Below are positions 11,986-22,415 of a DNA stretch of 64,000 nucleotides, in pieces. The position numbers and the translations under genes were made by a program. Within the stretch, counting starts at the first letter, position 1, and each line of letters starts with the position of its first letter. This DNA comes from Hetaerina americana. Taxonomy: Eukaryota; Arthropoda; Insecta; Odonata; Calopterygidae. Under the pieces are notes generated by a model that had not been told where the DNA came from, made no database searches, and worked only from the letters and a program-made list of their open reading frames with translations. The stretch is from the NCBI GenBank assembly GCA_022747635.1, contig JAKTNV010000005.1, positions 37,658,336 through 37,722,335 of the forward strand, written 5' to 3'.

Positions 11986-12450
11986 GGACCAAAGCAACCG
12001 GACGGATGCCGCGTCCACCGCGCCGCCTCCCAGCGCCAACCGAGCTCGACGCCGCACGAAGGACCGACCCGCCGCTCCGACACTCGACCACCAGCACCTC
12101 CGACGACAACCCCGGGATCATCGCCGACCCGCGAGGACTACCGGACCTGGTTGGCCGAGGCCGCCCTTCCTACGTGGCCGGTGCTGAGTCTCCTGACGCC
12201 GCCCACCCCGCAGTACCGCCTCCGGCCCCTGGACTCTCCAAGGACGCCCTACGCAGAGGTGCCGAGGCTGCCCCTATTTGGCTCGCCGGACCGTCGGGCT
12301 CCCGCGACCAGCCAGAAGCCGGACAGGACCCCGGCCGCCATCCAGCTGCTGGAGCTGCACCGGACTCCACGCGCCCTTCAGGCAAACGACACTCGACCTT
12401 CTCCCTGGGAGAAAGTCCCCTTTACTGTAATCCTGTACTGGACGGAATAA
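11941..12450 (+). CDS. Proline-rich open frame, function unknown
   Basis: A 169-codon frame rich in Pro, Arg, Thr and Ser, starting in the third near-palindrome and ending with the stop just before an AATAAA at about 12447. An overlapping + frame (11781-12599) is equally open, so coding status is doubtful in this GC-rich DNA. No domain is recognised. It could be the N-terminal gag-like part of a broken retroelement, an exon remnant, or non-coding. No homologue is seen elsewhere in the window. Confidence 0.25.
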   Translation: MAQRGNPRPQAFRSPGPKQPDGCRVHRAASQRQPSSTPHEGPTRRSDTRPPAPPTTTPGSSPTREDYRTWLAEAALPTWPVLSLLTPPTPQYRLRPLDSPRTPYAEVPRLPLFGSPDRRAPATSQKPDRTPAAIQLLELHRTPRALQANDTRPSPWEKVPFTVILYWTE

Positions 12451-12452
12451 AC
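12446..12452 (+). terminator. AATAAA polyadenylation signal candidate
   Basis: GGAATAAACG lies directly after the stop of the proline-rich frame and about 3.4 kb downstream of the TATA box at 9043. The order TATA box, long GC-rich body, AATAAA would define one transcription unit. Another AATAAA lies at about 11687, in the LINE 3' untranslated part. Confidence 0.3.
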
Positions 12453-13025
12453 GCCCTTCGGGGTAATCAACGGAACGGCAGGGAAGTTTATTTTCTCCAG
12501 CAACCCCAGCCCTTGCCTGGGCAGAATGCTCACTCGCTCTCGCGTTTCGGGGCGGGTCGCACAGCCAACCCCGGACGCCAGCGACGCGACAAGGTCTGAA
12601 AATAACAGATGAACTATATGAAGAGATTTTGCAAGCATGAGGCGGAAAAAGACGGACTTCGAGGTCGGCATTGATAAAAACTGTCCAGGAGAACTGGACG
12701 TGATCATACAGACAGGCTCCAAGTATCTTCTAAGGATGCTTACCCAGATTTTTTTATTAGTAGTTCGAACTGAACGAGTACTGAAAACAGAAGAAAAAAG
12801 CACAAGAGAGACTTGGATAATCGAGGCAATGAGGAAGGGAAAGTGGGAGAGAAAGCCCAGCTGTCTCCGTAATGGAGTGCGGAGGAAGCGGCGACGGCAC
12901 GGCAAGTAAAAGGCTTGCGGGTGGGAGAGTGTGCGGGGGAGGGCATAGCCGAGCGAAATGGGCGAGGAATAGGTTGGTACGAGGAAGCGGGAGCGGGCGG
13001 GACAAGCCACTTGTCCCTATCGTAG
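12453..13025. other. End of GC-rich island and transition to flank, no gene
   Basis: GC-rich, CpG-containing sequence continues to about 12600 and then falls in GC content. No domain, RNA gene or TE terminus was recognised. Confidence 0.4.
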
Positions 13026-13029
13026 AATG

Positions 13030-13420
13030 TCTGCCTCCTCCACCGCCAACTGCTTAACGCACACTCACAAACCTGCCTGATCCAACCACTCCCACTGCTG
13101 TGTCCTCCACCCTCCCCCCAACATCTCCTGCCATCCCACCATCCAGCCCACGGGCGGGACGAACCCATCAACTCCGTTTAACTCACGGACCTTCTAAACC
13201 TGTCCCTCCCTCCTTTCCTTCCCCTCTTACTCATCCTCCCCAACTCCTCTTCCCGTCTTTCATCCCCCTTTCGCCCATCGTCTCTCCCCCCAGCTCGCTC
13301 CCCCCAAACCTAGATCCCCAACTCTTCGACTCACCCACGCCCAAAAACCCCACTTTAGACTTCTCCCCGAGTTTCTCAGATAAATGTTTTAAAGGAAGGC
13401 GTTGGGGGTTCTGCTGTTCA
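13030..13420. repeat. Pyrimidine-rich low-complexity block
   Basis: CT-rich on the + strand with short GA runs at its end (about 13425-13440), then another CT-rich run at about 13488-13520. Open frames here are compositional. Confidence 0.5.
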
Positions 13421-14259
13421 GGAGAGAGAGAGAGGGAGACCTAAAGTGAAATCAAGTATCACCCCTTTTTGAGGGTGGAACGGGGTCTTTCTCTCCCTCT
13501 CTCTCCCTGTCTCTTCTCCTCTGAGACCTGCGGAGAGTATCAGAGGGTGAGGAAGGACTGGGTCGGCGTCTCCCGTCTTTTCGCTTCGGGGTTATTATTC
13601 CTGCTCCTCTAGATCAAATCGTTTGCGTCGGCTGAAGCTCATCTCCCTTTTCGGTCGTGTTTTAGTCGGTTACCTACGCGGAGTGAAAAGTACGAGTTTT
13701 TACAATATACCCTTTTGTCATCTCGCGAAATGTTATCCCGTTAAATACAACTCTGTGACAGTCAAAACCTTTAAACAATTGTGGGTTACTCAACTGTTTG
13801 TGTCCTTTGATCAATTTTCCAAGATGCTAAAGATGGTAATTTGTCCAGATTTGTCGTTCGTATAGTAGTAAACATTCCGGACCGATGAGAGATTTGCTTT
13901 TGGTTTCAAATTCTAATATTCCATGCGGTCCTTACATAAACTCAACTGCTTCCCCAAAAACAATATGAAAATTAAGTGAGCGCAGAGTCAAAATAAATTG
14001 TTTTGGGAAATCAGCTTTTTCTTAAGACCCAACGGACGACAATCACTGAAAATCCTATAAACTAATTTTTTCTCCAATTCTATCAAAATAACTCATTGGA
14101 ATTAAAACCGTCATGAAACATATAGGATGTCCGAGAAAACACGTATGAGCTTCGGTGGAACCGAAGCAAACTTCGAATATCCGAGAAATAATGTCTTCAA
14201 TGGGAAAGAGAAGTGTAAAAAAAACCTAGTAGTCTTAAAAAGCAAGTCTTCACATCTTG

Positions 14260-15540
14260 TGAGGGGGAGAGGGGGGTCCAATCCATTCCTTTCCTTCCCA
14301 TCACGATTCCCGCCTACGGTCCGCCGGCCCCTTCCTATCATCCGCCACCACCTCCCGGCTTCCTTTCAACCTTTCCTCCTCTCCACCTCCGCCACCCCGT
14401 CTCCTTCCTGCCTTCTCTCGATCAAATGCCGGGAGGAAAGAAGAAGAAGAAGAACCCTTCCTCTCTCTTCGGACCGGAGTCTTGACAGCGTATCTCTAAG
14501 TTGAAAGGAAAGAGACGGAATCCGAAGCGATGGGGAAAAAGTGGGGTGAGGGACACAAGAATATCCCACTCACTTTCCCCTCGTCCTTTAGCCGACCGCC
14601 TGATTCCAATAACCTTCCAGCCCGTATACATCCAAAAACCCGTCCCCTGAAACCCTCCTCCCCCTTCCCGCACCCCACCTCCCTCTGCTCTCTCTCGTAT
14701 AAAACCAAACCCATCCCTCCCACGAGCAAAATCCCTCCGAAATGGCAGACCCTACCTCCCCTCCACCTCACTCCCGTTCAAAACTCACGCCATCCCCTCC
14801 CACTCAAAAAAATCCAACCTACCCCTATCCTCACCACGTCTCCCACACCCTCGGGAAAGCCCCTTGGGGCAGAATCCGGCCCTTACACCACCCCCAGCCC
14901 CATTACCTCTCTCTGGGGCCATCTAGGGAGGAGGAAGGAGAAGCTTCATTCATTGGCCCAAGGGCTATACGGATCCATACCATACAGAAGGTGCAGGGGG
15001 CTGTGGGAGGGGGGGGTACGGAACATGGGGATGGTAAAAGTGAGAGGACATTCATCATACAGCGGGAACCCTAGAAAAAGTGAGGGAGTCATCATCCCAC
15101 TTTCGCCCGACTCCGGAAAACGAAACCAAGATGGAGGAGGAGACGGAGGGACTGGGTGAGGGCGAGGAACTTATCAACGATACGTTTCTCGGCGTCAACT
15201 CTTCTTCCTCTCAGACTCCACCCCTTTTTTCTAGTGCCTTCATCCCTTCCCCTTCCAACAAGATTTTACCCCTCACCCTCCCACACCCCCTCTTCCCTAA
15301 AGACTTTTCCTTCGTGCCCCCCCCCTCCCGATTCCTTACCCCCACAAAAGGATTTTCGCAACTTCCCCCGAAGAAAGCGGAATTCCTTCTTTCATTTTTC
15401 TCTCTCCCTCCTTCTCTCCTCAGATAGCCTTCCCATCCTTTGCTTCTCCAGACCGAAATTTCGGCCGCTGTTTAGTTCCTCCTCCTCGTTCATCTCTTGT
15501 TAAGATTCTCCCCTCCGCCGAACCCTCATCACCCTCGAAA
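14260..15540. repeat. Long pyrimidine-rich low-complexity block
   Basis: About 1.3 kb of C/T-dominated + strand sequence with short purine islands (about 14430-14450 and 14930-15010). Several overlapping Ser/Pro frames run through it in different phases, which is what a biased sequence produces. No exon structure was recognised. Confidence 0.5.
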
Positions 15541-15544
15541 ACGT

Positions 15545-16610
15545 CCCGGAATATTAAATATCTGCGAAGTGGAGCGCGCGGGAGAGAGAGGATAAAGGGG
15601 TTTATCATTTGAATCCTCTCAAAGAATGCATTGAGTAATTCACGGGTATTTATGATAACTTCTGAAAGATAATATAACCGGTGATCAAGAACAATATTTA
15701 AGCGGTCGCGTGATACAAAATTTCATATCCTGTTCGTGATAAAACTAATATAATTGATCTAAAACTTTTAATGCATTGCATTCATAACATAACATGTTGA
15801 GTTCGCTTCAAATTTTACCGTTAAAGAGTCAAATAATTTCTTATGAATTCATGTGGGTTCCGTCTGTGCTGGATATAAAATCATGGAAAACTAGCGCAAT
15901 TTTATGAAGTTGTTACTGATTGGCGAACAGTATGGTGGGGCAATGTATTTGAATGAGTGAAAGGAGGGTGATAGAATATTTTGATGTGGTGAGTAAATCG
16001 GAAAAATGAAGGAGTTATGGTGATTTTAGATATTATAGTACTCTGCGAGACATCGCTAAGGTGTGTGACATGGAGGGGGGGATACACAAGAATAATTTTG
16101 ACCCGAATATGACCCTACCGCGGCTGGACCATTTAATTCTGAACCCTTATCGCTCGTGGAAAAAATAACACCTTAAATCTATCTGATCTAGAATTAATCT
16201 GTCTAATGTTAGTTACATGATTTCCCCTACCACAATACGATGGGGGTAATACTACATTTTCAACATCACTGTTAGAGAGATGTCCTTCCAATGTATGCAA
16301 AAGATTTAATCTATAATTTAACTTTCACTGCGTGAGTGATTCCCAGCTTAGCTCCTCTAATATTTTGGATATAATTATTGATTATTAAAGGAGTATAAGT
16401 TTCGGAAAATTAAATCAGGGATTATTCCTATTAATCCCTCCCTCTCTAATGGCGCAGTACATGAATTTAATGACCAAATAGTATTGGGGAGGAATGATGA
16501 AAGTAGCTCACAGGCGAGAAAATATCTTGTATGGGAAAAAGGATACGTATATGATTCATAACTTCAGCACTATCTGTTTTTAATGAAATTAAGAATACAA
16601 AGTAACTTTC
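15545..16610. other. AT-rich sequence without recognised genes
   Basis: No domain-bearing frames, RNA genes or TE ends seen. Confidence 0.4.
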
Positions 16611-16617
16611 CACTGTT

Positions 16618-16667
16618 CTTTATTAGCGTACAACCGGTTTCAACGCTCAAGCGTCATGATCAGGTAC
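16618..16667 (-). ncRNA. Hammerhead-like ribozyme motif (candidate)
   Basis: On the minus strand the order is GTAC, CTGATCATGA, a 5-bp hairpin ACGCT-TG-AGCGT (ends at 16643 and 16654), TGAAACCGGTT, then GTAC, followed by an AATAAA. This is the layout of a type I hammerhead with a very short helix III (ACC/GGT) and a GTAC/GTAC helix I, as described in Penelope-like elements and retrozymes. The core has extra bases (CTGATCATGA instead of CTGANGA), so cleavage activity is doubtful. A similar arrangement occurs at 60476-60645. Confidence 0.35.
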
Positions 16668-16939
16668 AAAATAAATTTTATTTTGCGAGATCCTCTTCCA
16701 AACAGCTCTTCAAACAGGGCTGCAATTTACGAAATGATAATCTTAAAATGTCTATGCTAAACGACGGTGGGCCCCAATTTTCAAATTTAGGGTGAAACGA
16801 TTATTGTACCCACAGCGTACTTCTGCTCCTTGCGTTAAATTTGTATAGTACAAGAAACTTAGCAGTGTAATAATAAGCCAAAAACTTAAGTTTTTTTACC
16901 TGATCCTTCCTGTACCTCTTGATGAATTTATTACATCTA

Positions 16940-17692
16940 CGAGGGTCATCCGGAAAGTAGTACCCGTTCGTGCCGCATGAAGTGCTGACGACGCGAGTAG
17001 CCGCTGGACGAGGTCAGATAGCTTCAGTGGCTTGTCTGCCTTCTCTGAGCCAAGTTGCGTGACGCTAGCATTGCCTGTGTTGTTTCTGTGATTGTTTACA
17101 ATGTTTAAAAAAATTGAGAACGCCGCCAGTTGTGAAGTGAGGGCAGTGATTAAATTCCTCAATGCAAGAAACGTTCGCCCATGTGATATTCATCGCCAAT
17201 TAAAGGAGGTGTATGGAGACAATGTAATGGACGAGTCGTCTGTTCGGCGGTGGTGTCGCAACTTCAACATGGGGAGGGGGAACACACACGACGATGAGCG
17301 TTCGGGGAGACCGTCTGTCATTACAGACCAACTGGTGAGCTCAGTTGACGAATTCGTGAGGAACGATCGGCGCGTCACAATTGATGACATCTGTGAGCAT
17401 TTTCCCAATGTTTCTCGAACAATTGTTCATGAAATTGTTAAACACCATCTGCATTATGCAAAAATTTGTGCAAGATGGGTCCCTCGCGTATCTCAATGAG
17501 CTGGCGGCGAAGGACTATGCAGCAGGAATACAGAAACTTGTCACACGTTATGACAAATGCCTTAATTTGCTTGGAGATTATGTTGAGAAGTAGTTTAAAG
17601 TATCCTCTTTCAAATAAAATTTTTTATGTTTGTTAATATTTACTTTTGTGTCTTTATTTCACGAACGGGTACTACTTTCCGGATGACCCTCG
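16940..17692 (+). mobile_element. Internally deleted mariner element with perfect 33-bp TIRs
   Basis: Both ends carry a perfect 33-bp terminal inverted repeat (16940-16972 and 17660-17692; outer part CGAGGGTCATCCGGAAAG), flanked by TA on each side (16938-16939 and 17693-17694), the mariner target duplication. Length is 753 bp against about 1.3 kb for full elements, so about 0.55 kb is missing from the middle. It is a different family from the DD34D copies at 22.2, 43.6 and 50.7 kb. Confidence 0.88.
17101..17593 (+). pseudogene. Mariner transposase remnant (DNA-binding domain plus C-terminal tail)
   Basis: The first part encodes the helix-turn-helix region, with SSVRRWCRNF, DDERSGRPS and CARWVPR, the last being the usual linker motif of mariner transposases. 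Shortly after WVPR, near 17486, the frame meets an internal deletion and the C-terminal tail follows in another phase (AAGIQKLVTRYDKCLN and GDYVEK, ending at 17593). All three catalytic aspartates lie in the missing part. The start could be the ATG at 17101 or the one at 17092. The protein might still bind the TIRs but cannot cut DNA. Confidence 0.82.
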
Positions 17693-17726
17693 TACATCTA
17701 TCTTCATGCTCTTTACAGTATTGCTT

Positions 17727-18003
17727 GCTCTGCCTTGTCTGTTTTTAAGTTTCCTCTTACATCCCTCGTCTCTCTCTGTGGGGGGACCCTCCCGCCTATC
17801 TAAAGCGTTGGGTCTCATTCCCTACCTGTGTCCTCGGGGGAGGAGAACTCTGTATGTCCATGTAGTCGTGGAATTTCTCTTTCTCACTTTTCGTATTCTA
17901 GCTTGCACGTTATTGGACACATTTTTTTGGCATGTGGCGGGTGGTGACCTAACACCCCCCGCCACACGCCCTTCGGTAGCTTGCGGGGTATTGTGTAGAT
18001 AGA
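17727..18003 (+). mobile_element. CR1-like LINE 3' untranslated end (copy A)
   Basis: Closely similar to the stretch at 54172-54595 and to the complement of 62594-63010: CCCTCGTC, TCTGTGGGGGGA, then GGTGGTGACCTAACACC, CCGCCACACGCCC and CTTGCGGGGTATT, finishing in a TAGATAGATGTA tail. Such 3' ends with short microsatellite tails fit CR1-type LINEs. The link to a protein comes from copies at 45.6 and 63 kb, where the same 3' end adjoins reverse transcriptase C-terminal coding sequence. Confidence 0.65.
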
Positions 18004-18262
18004 TGTACATCTACAAAAACCCCGAAAGCCGACTTACCACCCCCTGTCACAGTCAAGGACCTGTGACAGGGGGTGGTAGGTCACCAGCAATTCTACATAC
18101 TATATATTCCCTCTATTTCCTCATTCGCCTGGCACCCCGCGATCCAACAAAAACCACATGGAGAGGGGGCGACTGAACACCAATCATGCAACATGCCTAC
18201 ATATATTACGAGTATTACATGGTTAGCACCTATTCTTATGCTTACACAACTCCTATTTACTC
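18004..18262 (-). mobile_element. CR1-like LINE 3' end (copy B), tail to tail with copy A
   Basis: Starting with TACATCTACAAAAACCCCG, this is a diverged copy of the same 3' region in the opposite direction (compare 62610-62700: CCCCGCAAGCCGC, GGGGGTGTTAGGTCACC, ACCACATG). It shares the microsatellite tail with copy A, so the two LINE ends meet at about 18003. It contains the palindrome annotated separately. Confidence 0.5.
18035..18078. repeat. Perfect 18-bp inverted repeat with 8-base loop
   Basis: Arms 18035-18052 and 18061-18078 are exact complements around the loop TCAAGGAC. The GC-rich stem (core CACCCCCTGTCACAG) would form a strong hairpin. Other CR1-like 3' ends in the window do not show this arrangement at the same place. 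Confidence 0.8.
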
Positions 18263-18269
18263 GATTACT

Positions 18270-20925
18270 CCATACCCCTTTGCAAATTCTTGTCCGATTT
18301 AATTTCGTTCCGATTTCCCGATGTGCGCACCGAAGCGAAGGAACTATAAAAATAAAAAAATCGTAATAATGCGGGACTATAAAGAAAGTGCGAGGGAAGA
18401 AATGAGGACGATTTTGAAGACATTCCTTTTACGTTTCCCTCACCTATTTTCCAAATCTCGATAATCATCAATCCATTCTTACGCGCTCCGCCACGTGTTA
18501 ATGTTCCTTTTGAAGGTAGCGCAAATGGTTGCGTGAAACCATCCTGACGCCTGACACACATCCCTTGAGCATTTTCTTCCTCTCTTCCCATCTACCTCCA
18601 TTTGTCTTTCGACACGGAAAGTATGAACCTCTCAGGTCAACGTATGGGATTCTAACCAATAAGGCCTTTCAGTTCTCATCCCCTTAAGAGTCACTTCAGC
18701 TGTGTCAACGAAAGGAAAGGAAGAGAGCGTGAAGAAGGATGAGAAGGAAAACGAGAGGAGTAGTGCAGGAAGCGCCCACGTGCCTTTCCTCCACCTCTCG
18801 CCGTCCTCAAGCGCACATACCATTCCGTTCCAAGAAATCTTCCTCTCAGTAGGACTACTGACATTTCCTTTCACCACCCAAGAGTTGTTGGACCATTTTC
18901 GGCATAGAATCGTCATCACCTTTGAATTCGGTTGGGGAAAGACATGGGAAAATGGTCGCTATTTCGTCAGCGCCGTGAAGGTCAAGAGGGAAACGATTTC
19001 TTGCTAAGGAGTTGGAAGGCTATACAATCTTAAAGAGTACCTAGTGGCTAGCCACGCTTTATATCGGCCGTCAGCAGACCCCGGGGTCCGGTCTGATCCT
19101 ATATAATGGAAAGGGATTGTCGATATTAATCTCTGGATATGATCTGCCAATGATTAAAGCATTCATCACTCTGACGAAACGCAAATTCAACGCCATGAAT
19201 GGACGGAGGATTGCACTATCAAGGTAGGTTTATCCGGAAATCTTGAGCCACTTTATAAACGTTAATGCATACCTTGGCTTAATCGAATTATGCTCATGGG
19301 ATGAAATTTAATTCGTATGGTTTAAAGTCTTTTGTGAGTTACTCTTTTTATTCTCCTAGCTTTCAAGTAAATCTATCTCTCACGTATGATACATGGATAG
19401 CTGTTTTATAATACATTTCTTACAATCTTTAAAAAATAAATTATCTTTTTCCTTCATCAGTGAATTTCGCACATTGGTGTCATCATCCCACTTTTGAATT
19501 TTTAAAATCCAAAAAAAGTCTTCAACTCCTTTGAAATCTTTTTGATGAAATAGCGATTAATCACAAGGTTTCGCATGCCATGGATCAGGATTTAGGTCGA
19601 AGAATTCTACGAGAATTCTTAGCAAATTCATGCCCCAATTTAGTGTCCCGCGCGGATTTCTTCGTCTAATACCGTGATTGGGATGATCCTCTGTCAACTT
19701 TCTCAGAGGTTGGGCTTACTACTGATATAATATTACGGGGATCTGATGGTGCGATGGCTTCCCAACGAGAGATTTCGGAAACGAATCCTTACCACACCAA
19801 AAATGTTTTATAGCTTTCCGAAAACCTTGTAGGGATGATGAGAAGAGCACTTTTGATAAATAACCCCCAACCGTTGCACAGTGCCAAATTCAGTATTTTA
19901 CCCAATTACCGCAATCTAAAATATCCTCCCTATAATTATCTAAAATAAGTTCTACTTTGATTGACCCAGTAACACCAAGCGGTACTAGAAAATCTTTAAG
20001 AATTGGGGAGGAATTTTGATATAGCATAAACAAGTATAACTGTACAACAGTTTTTTCTAACAATAAATTTGAAAATAATTTAGAATCTAAGACTAATCGC
20101 ACTCATTCAAAGGCCGCAATGCATCCTACAGCAGATAATTTTGTGATCGGGGTAGAGCAGGAACTCTACATTGATTTCGGGTGCATAAGTAATTTTGATT
20201 TTGAACTTAATTAAACCAAGGGGGAAGGTGGACATGGCTCCAATGGTCATCCTCTTGGATCCGTCCCTTCCACAAATACTTAAAAATAAAAATGTCCTCT
20301 GTAATCGCGCCAATCACATGTAATCTCAATTCTCCCTTGCTAGCCCAAATAGATATATAAAATTAATGCTCGACCTATGCATGTGTAAAAGCGCTAATAT
20401 GGTTTAAATGATGAATTTACCGAACTAATAATAACTAAATGCATTGAAAATGGCAACTCTCGATGGACTATCTGAGTCATTGATACGTTTATTACGCATG
20501 AAATTCATCAATTTTCTGATCTTGATTAATAGACTTAAAAAAAAGTTTGATCATCATCACAGTGAGGTCATGGTTCATCCTAAGATTCAAAAAGATCACT
20601 TCGAGAAATAAGTTTGGAAGTTTGGCTGAGAAAATTTACGAAATTCCACTAGAGTGAATGAAGCTCTGTAACAAAGTTAGAATAAATAGCTTCTTTCTGG
20701 AACGAGACTAGATAAAAAGAGCCCAAAACATAAAATCGCTTCAGTGTCGGAAAAAAGTAAACTTTAAGCAATTTTGAGCTGCACGTGTTATTAAACCCGG
20801 CGGACAAGGGCCGAAAAAATAAATTACTATTTAATATCATCCAGATATCCAACTCACTGACTCTCTAAAAGCATCTGGATTTATCGTGGGGTCCTGCGCC
20901 GCCACGGTCATTTATAAAACCCCGC
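18270..20925. other. Sequence without recognised genes
   Basis: Several small open frames, none with a recognisable domain. A 12-bp palindrome GACCCCGGGGTC occurs near 19077-19088. No TE ends were identified. Confidence 0.4.
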
Positions 20926-20929
20926 TACA

Positions 20930-21370
20930 CCCTTCCTGTAATTCATCACTCAGCCTTCCCCACCACTCTTTTTATAATATTCATCGTTCACCCTCACGGT
21001 GGGCCCACCGCGCCCTCGAAGTCTCTTCGCATTCATTTCACCCTTCCATCCAGCTATTAGTCTCGATGTCTCATTTAAGGCTGCGTTCCTTATAACTGTT
21101 CCTCCCTCCCTCCTCATTTTACTCACCCAAACTCTCTTCTCCCCACACCATCTTTTTCAGCCTTCACAACCTTACCCTAAGCAACTTCTTTCTACACCAT
21201 CTCAGAACCAGCCGTTTCCGAGAGACAGATTTGAACCCTTAAAGATCGGTTTCTTCCTTTTTCCCGTAAACCTCTTTGAAAAACCTTCTTCCATCCCGCA
21301 CTCTGCCTTCTTTCCACTCCCGTCCCGTTTCCCCTGGCGTAAAAAAAACCTCCCCATTTAAACTCCGAAT
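20930..21370. repeat. Pyrimidine-rich low-complexity block
   Basis: CT-rich on the + strand, followed at about 21450-21680 by a purine-rich stretch (GAGAGAG and GAGGGTG runs). No gene recognised. Confidence 0.45.
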
Positions 21371-22084
21371 TAATACCCCTCTGGTTCTATCCTCCTTTGT
21401 CTGGAAGTGAGGTATCTTTCGCAGAAATTTGCATGCATACATAAGGTCGGAGGAAATAGCGGGAGAGAGATTGTGAGAGAGGGTGAGGGGAGGGAGAGTA
21501 ACGAATGCAGATGGCATTTGGGGCACGTTTGGGAGAGGGTGAAGAGAGAAATAGAATAAATTGAAGGGTGTGAGAGGATTAAGGCCCTCCGCCCTTGGGT
21601 GATACCTGAAGCATTTAGGGCAACATCACGGAGACGCTAATGTATGTTGGTGGGTGAGATAAGAGGGTGTGAGGATATTTCGATGGACAGGGGTGTATGG
21701 AAAAGATTTCTTATCTTAAAAAAAAGTAGGGAAGAACCCGATGCCAATTCAAATTAGAATACATACAGTTCGTTTACTCTTTTACTGATATGGGCCAATA
21801 ATGTGCAACCTTGTCAAGGTGGGTCAGCACGTCTTAAATTAAAAAACAAATCAGAAAGAAAAATAAAATGAATGCCAGAATATGACTGAGTTCAGCAATG
21901 CGTGGTTCAGATATTTATGCGACGATTGCCTTGATTTTTTAACGAGCCGTAACTGTTTCCTTTTAGACGACTAATAATTTGTAATCTTGTAATTCGTGAT
22001 TTTTCATACTTCATTAATAACTTTTTAATGAATAAATAGGCATTAACAGCTCACTTAAACATCTAATATACATACTTATAATAT

Positions 22085-22152
22085 AATATATACATATAAC
22101 ATATATATTTATATATAATAAATATATATATAAGTATATAAATATATATTTT

Positions 22153-22188
<36 letters not shown>

Positions 22189-22210
22189 CATACATATATA
22201 TATGTATATA
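22085..22210. repeat. TA-rich microsatellite with CT run
   Basis: Imperfect TA/TATATAAA repeats with a CTCTCT run at about 22154-22169, then (TA)n and TATATG up to the mariner end at 22211. The mariner TA target site lies inside this tract. Confidence 0.85.
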
Positions 22211-22415
22211 CTACCTTGATCAAAAAGTTCCCGGAATAACCACCGTGTGGCGCTCCCATCGTTCCGATTTGAGTTCTGTTTTTTTTGTTAAATTGGTACA
22301 TCTGTTGTTGATATTCCCTTTAAATCTTAGTGTCATAACTTGACATTTGCAAAAGTTACGTAGCCAAGAGTACATCTATCTCTGTGTGTGTTGGCGATTT
22401 TTTACAATTGCAGAA

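Noticed and set aside
12378..13010. 210-residue minus-strand frame after the LINE island
   Set aside because: Crosses the end of the GC island and a purine-rich stretch, with no recognisable domain. Not supportable as a gene.
14530..15503. Several + strand frames of 110-209 residues
   Set aside because: Same compositional cause; three phases are open over the same DNA.
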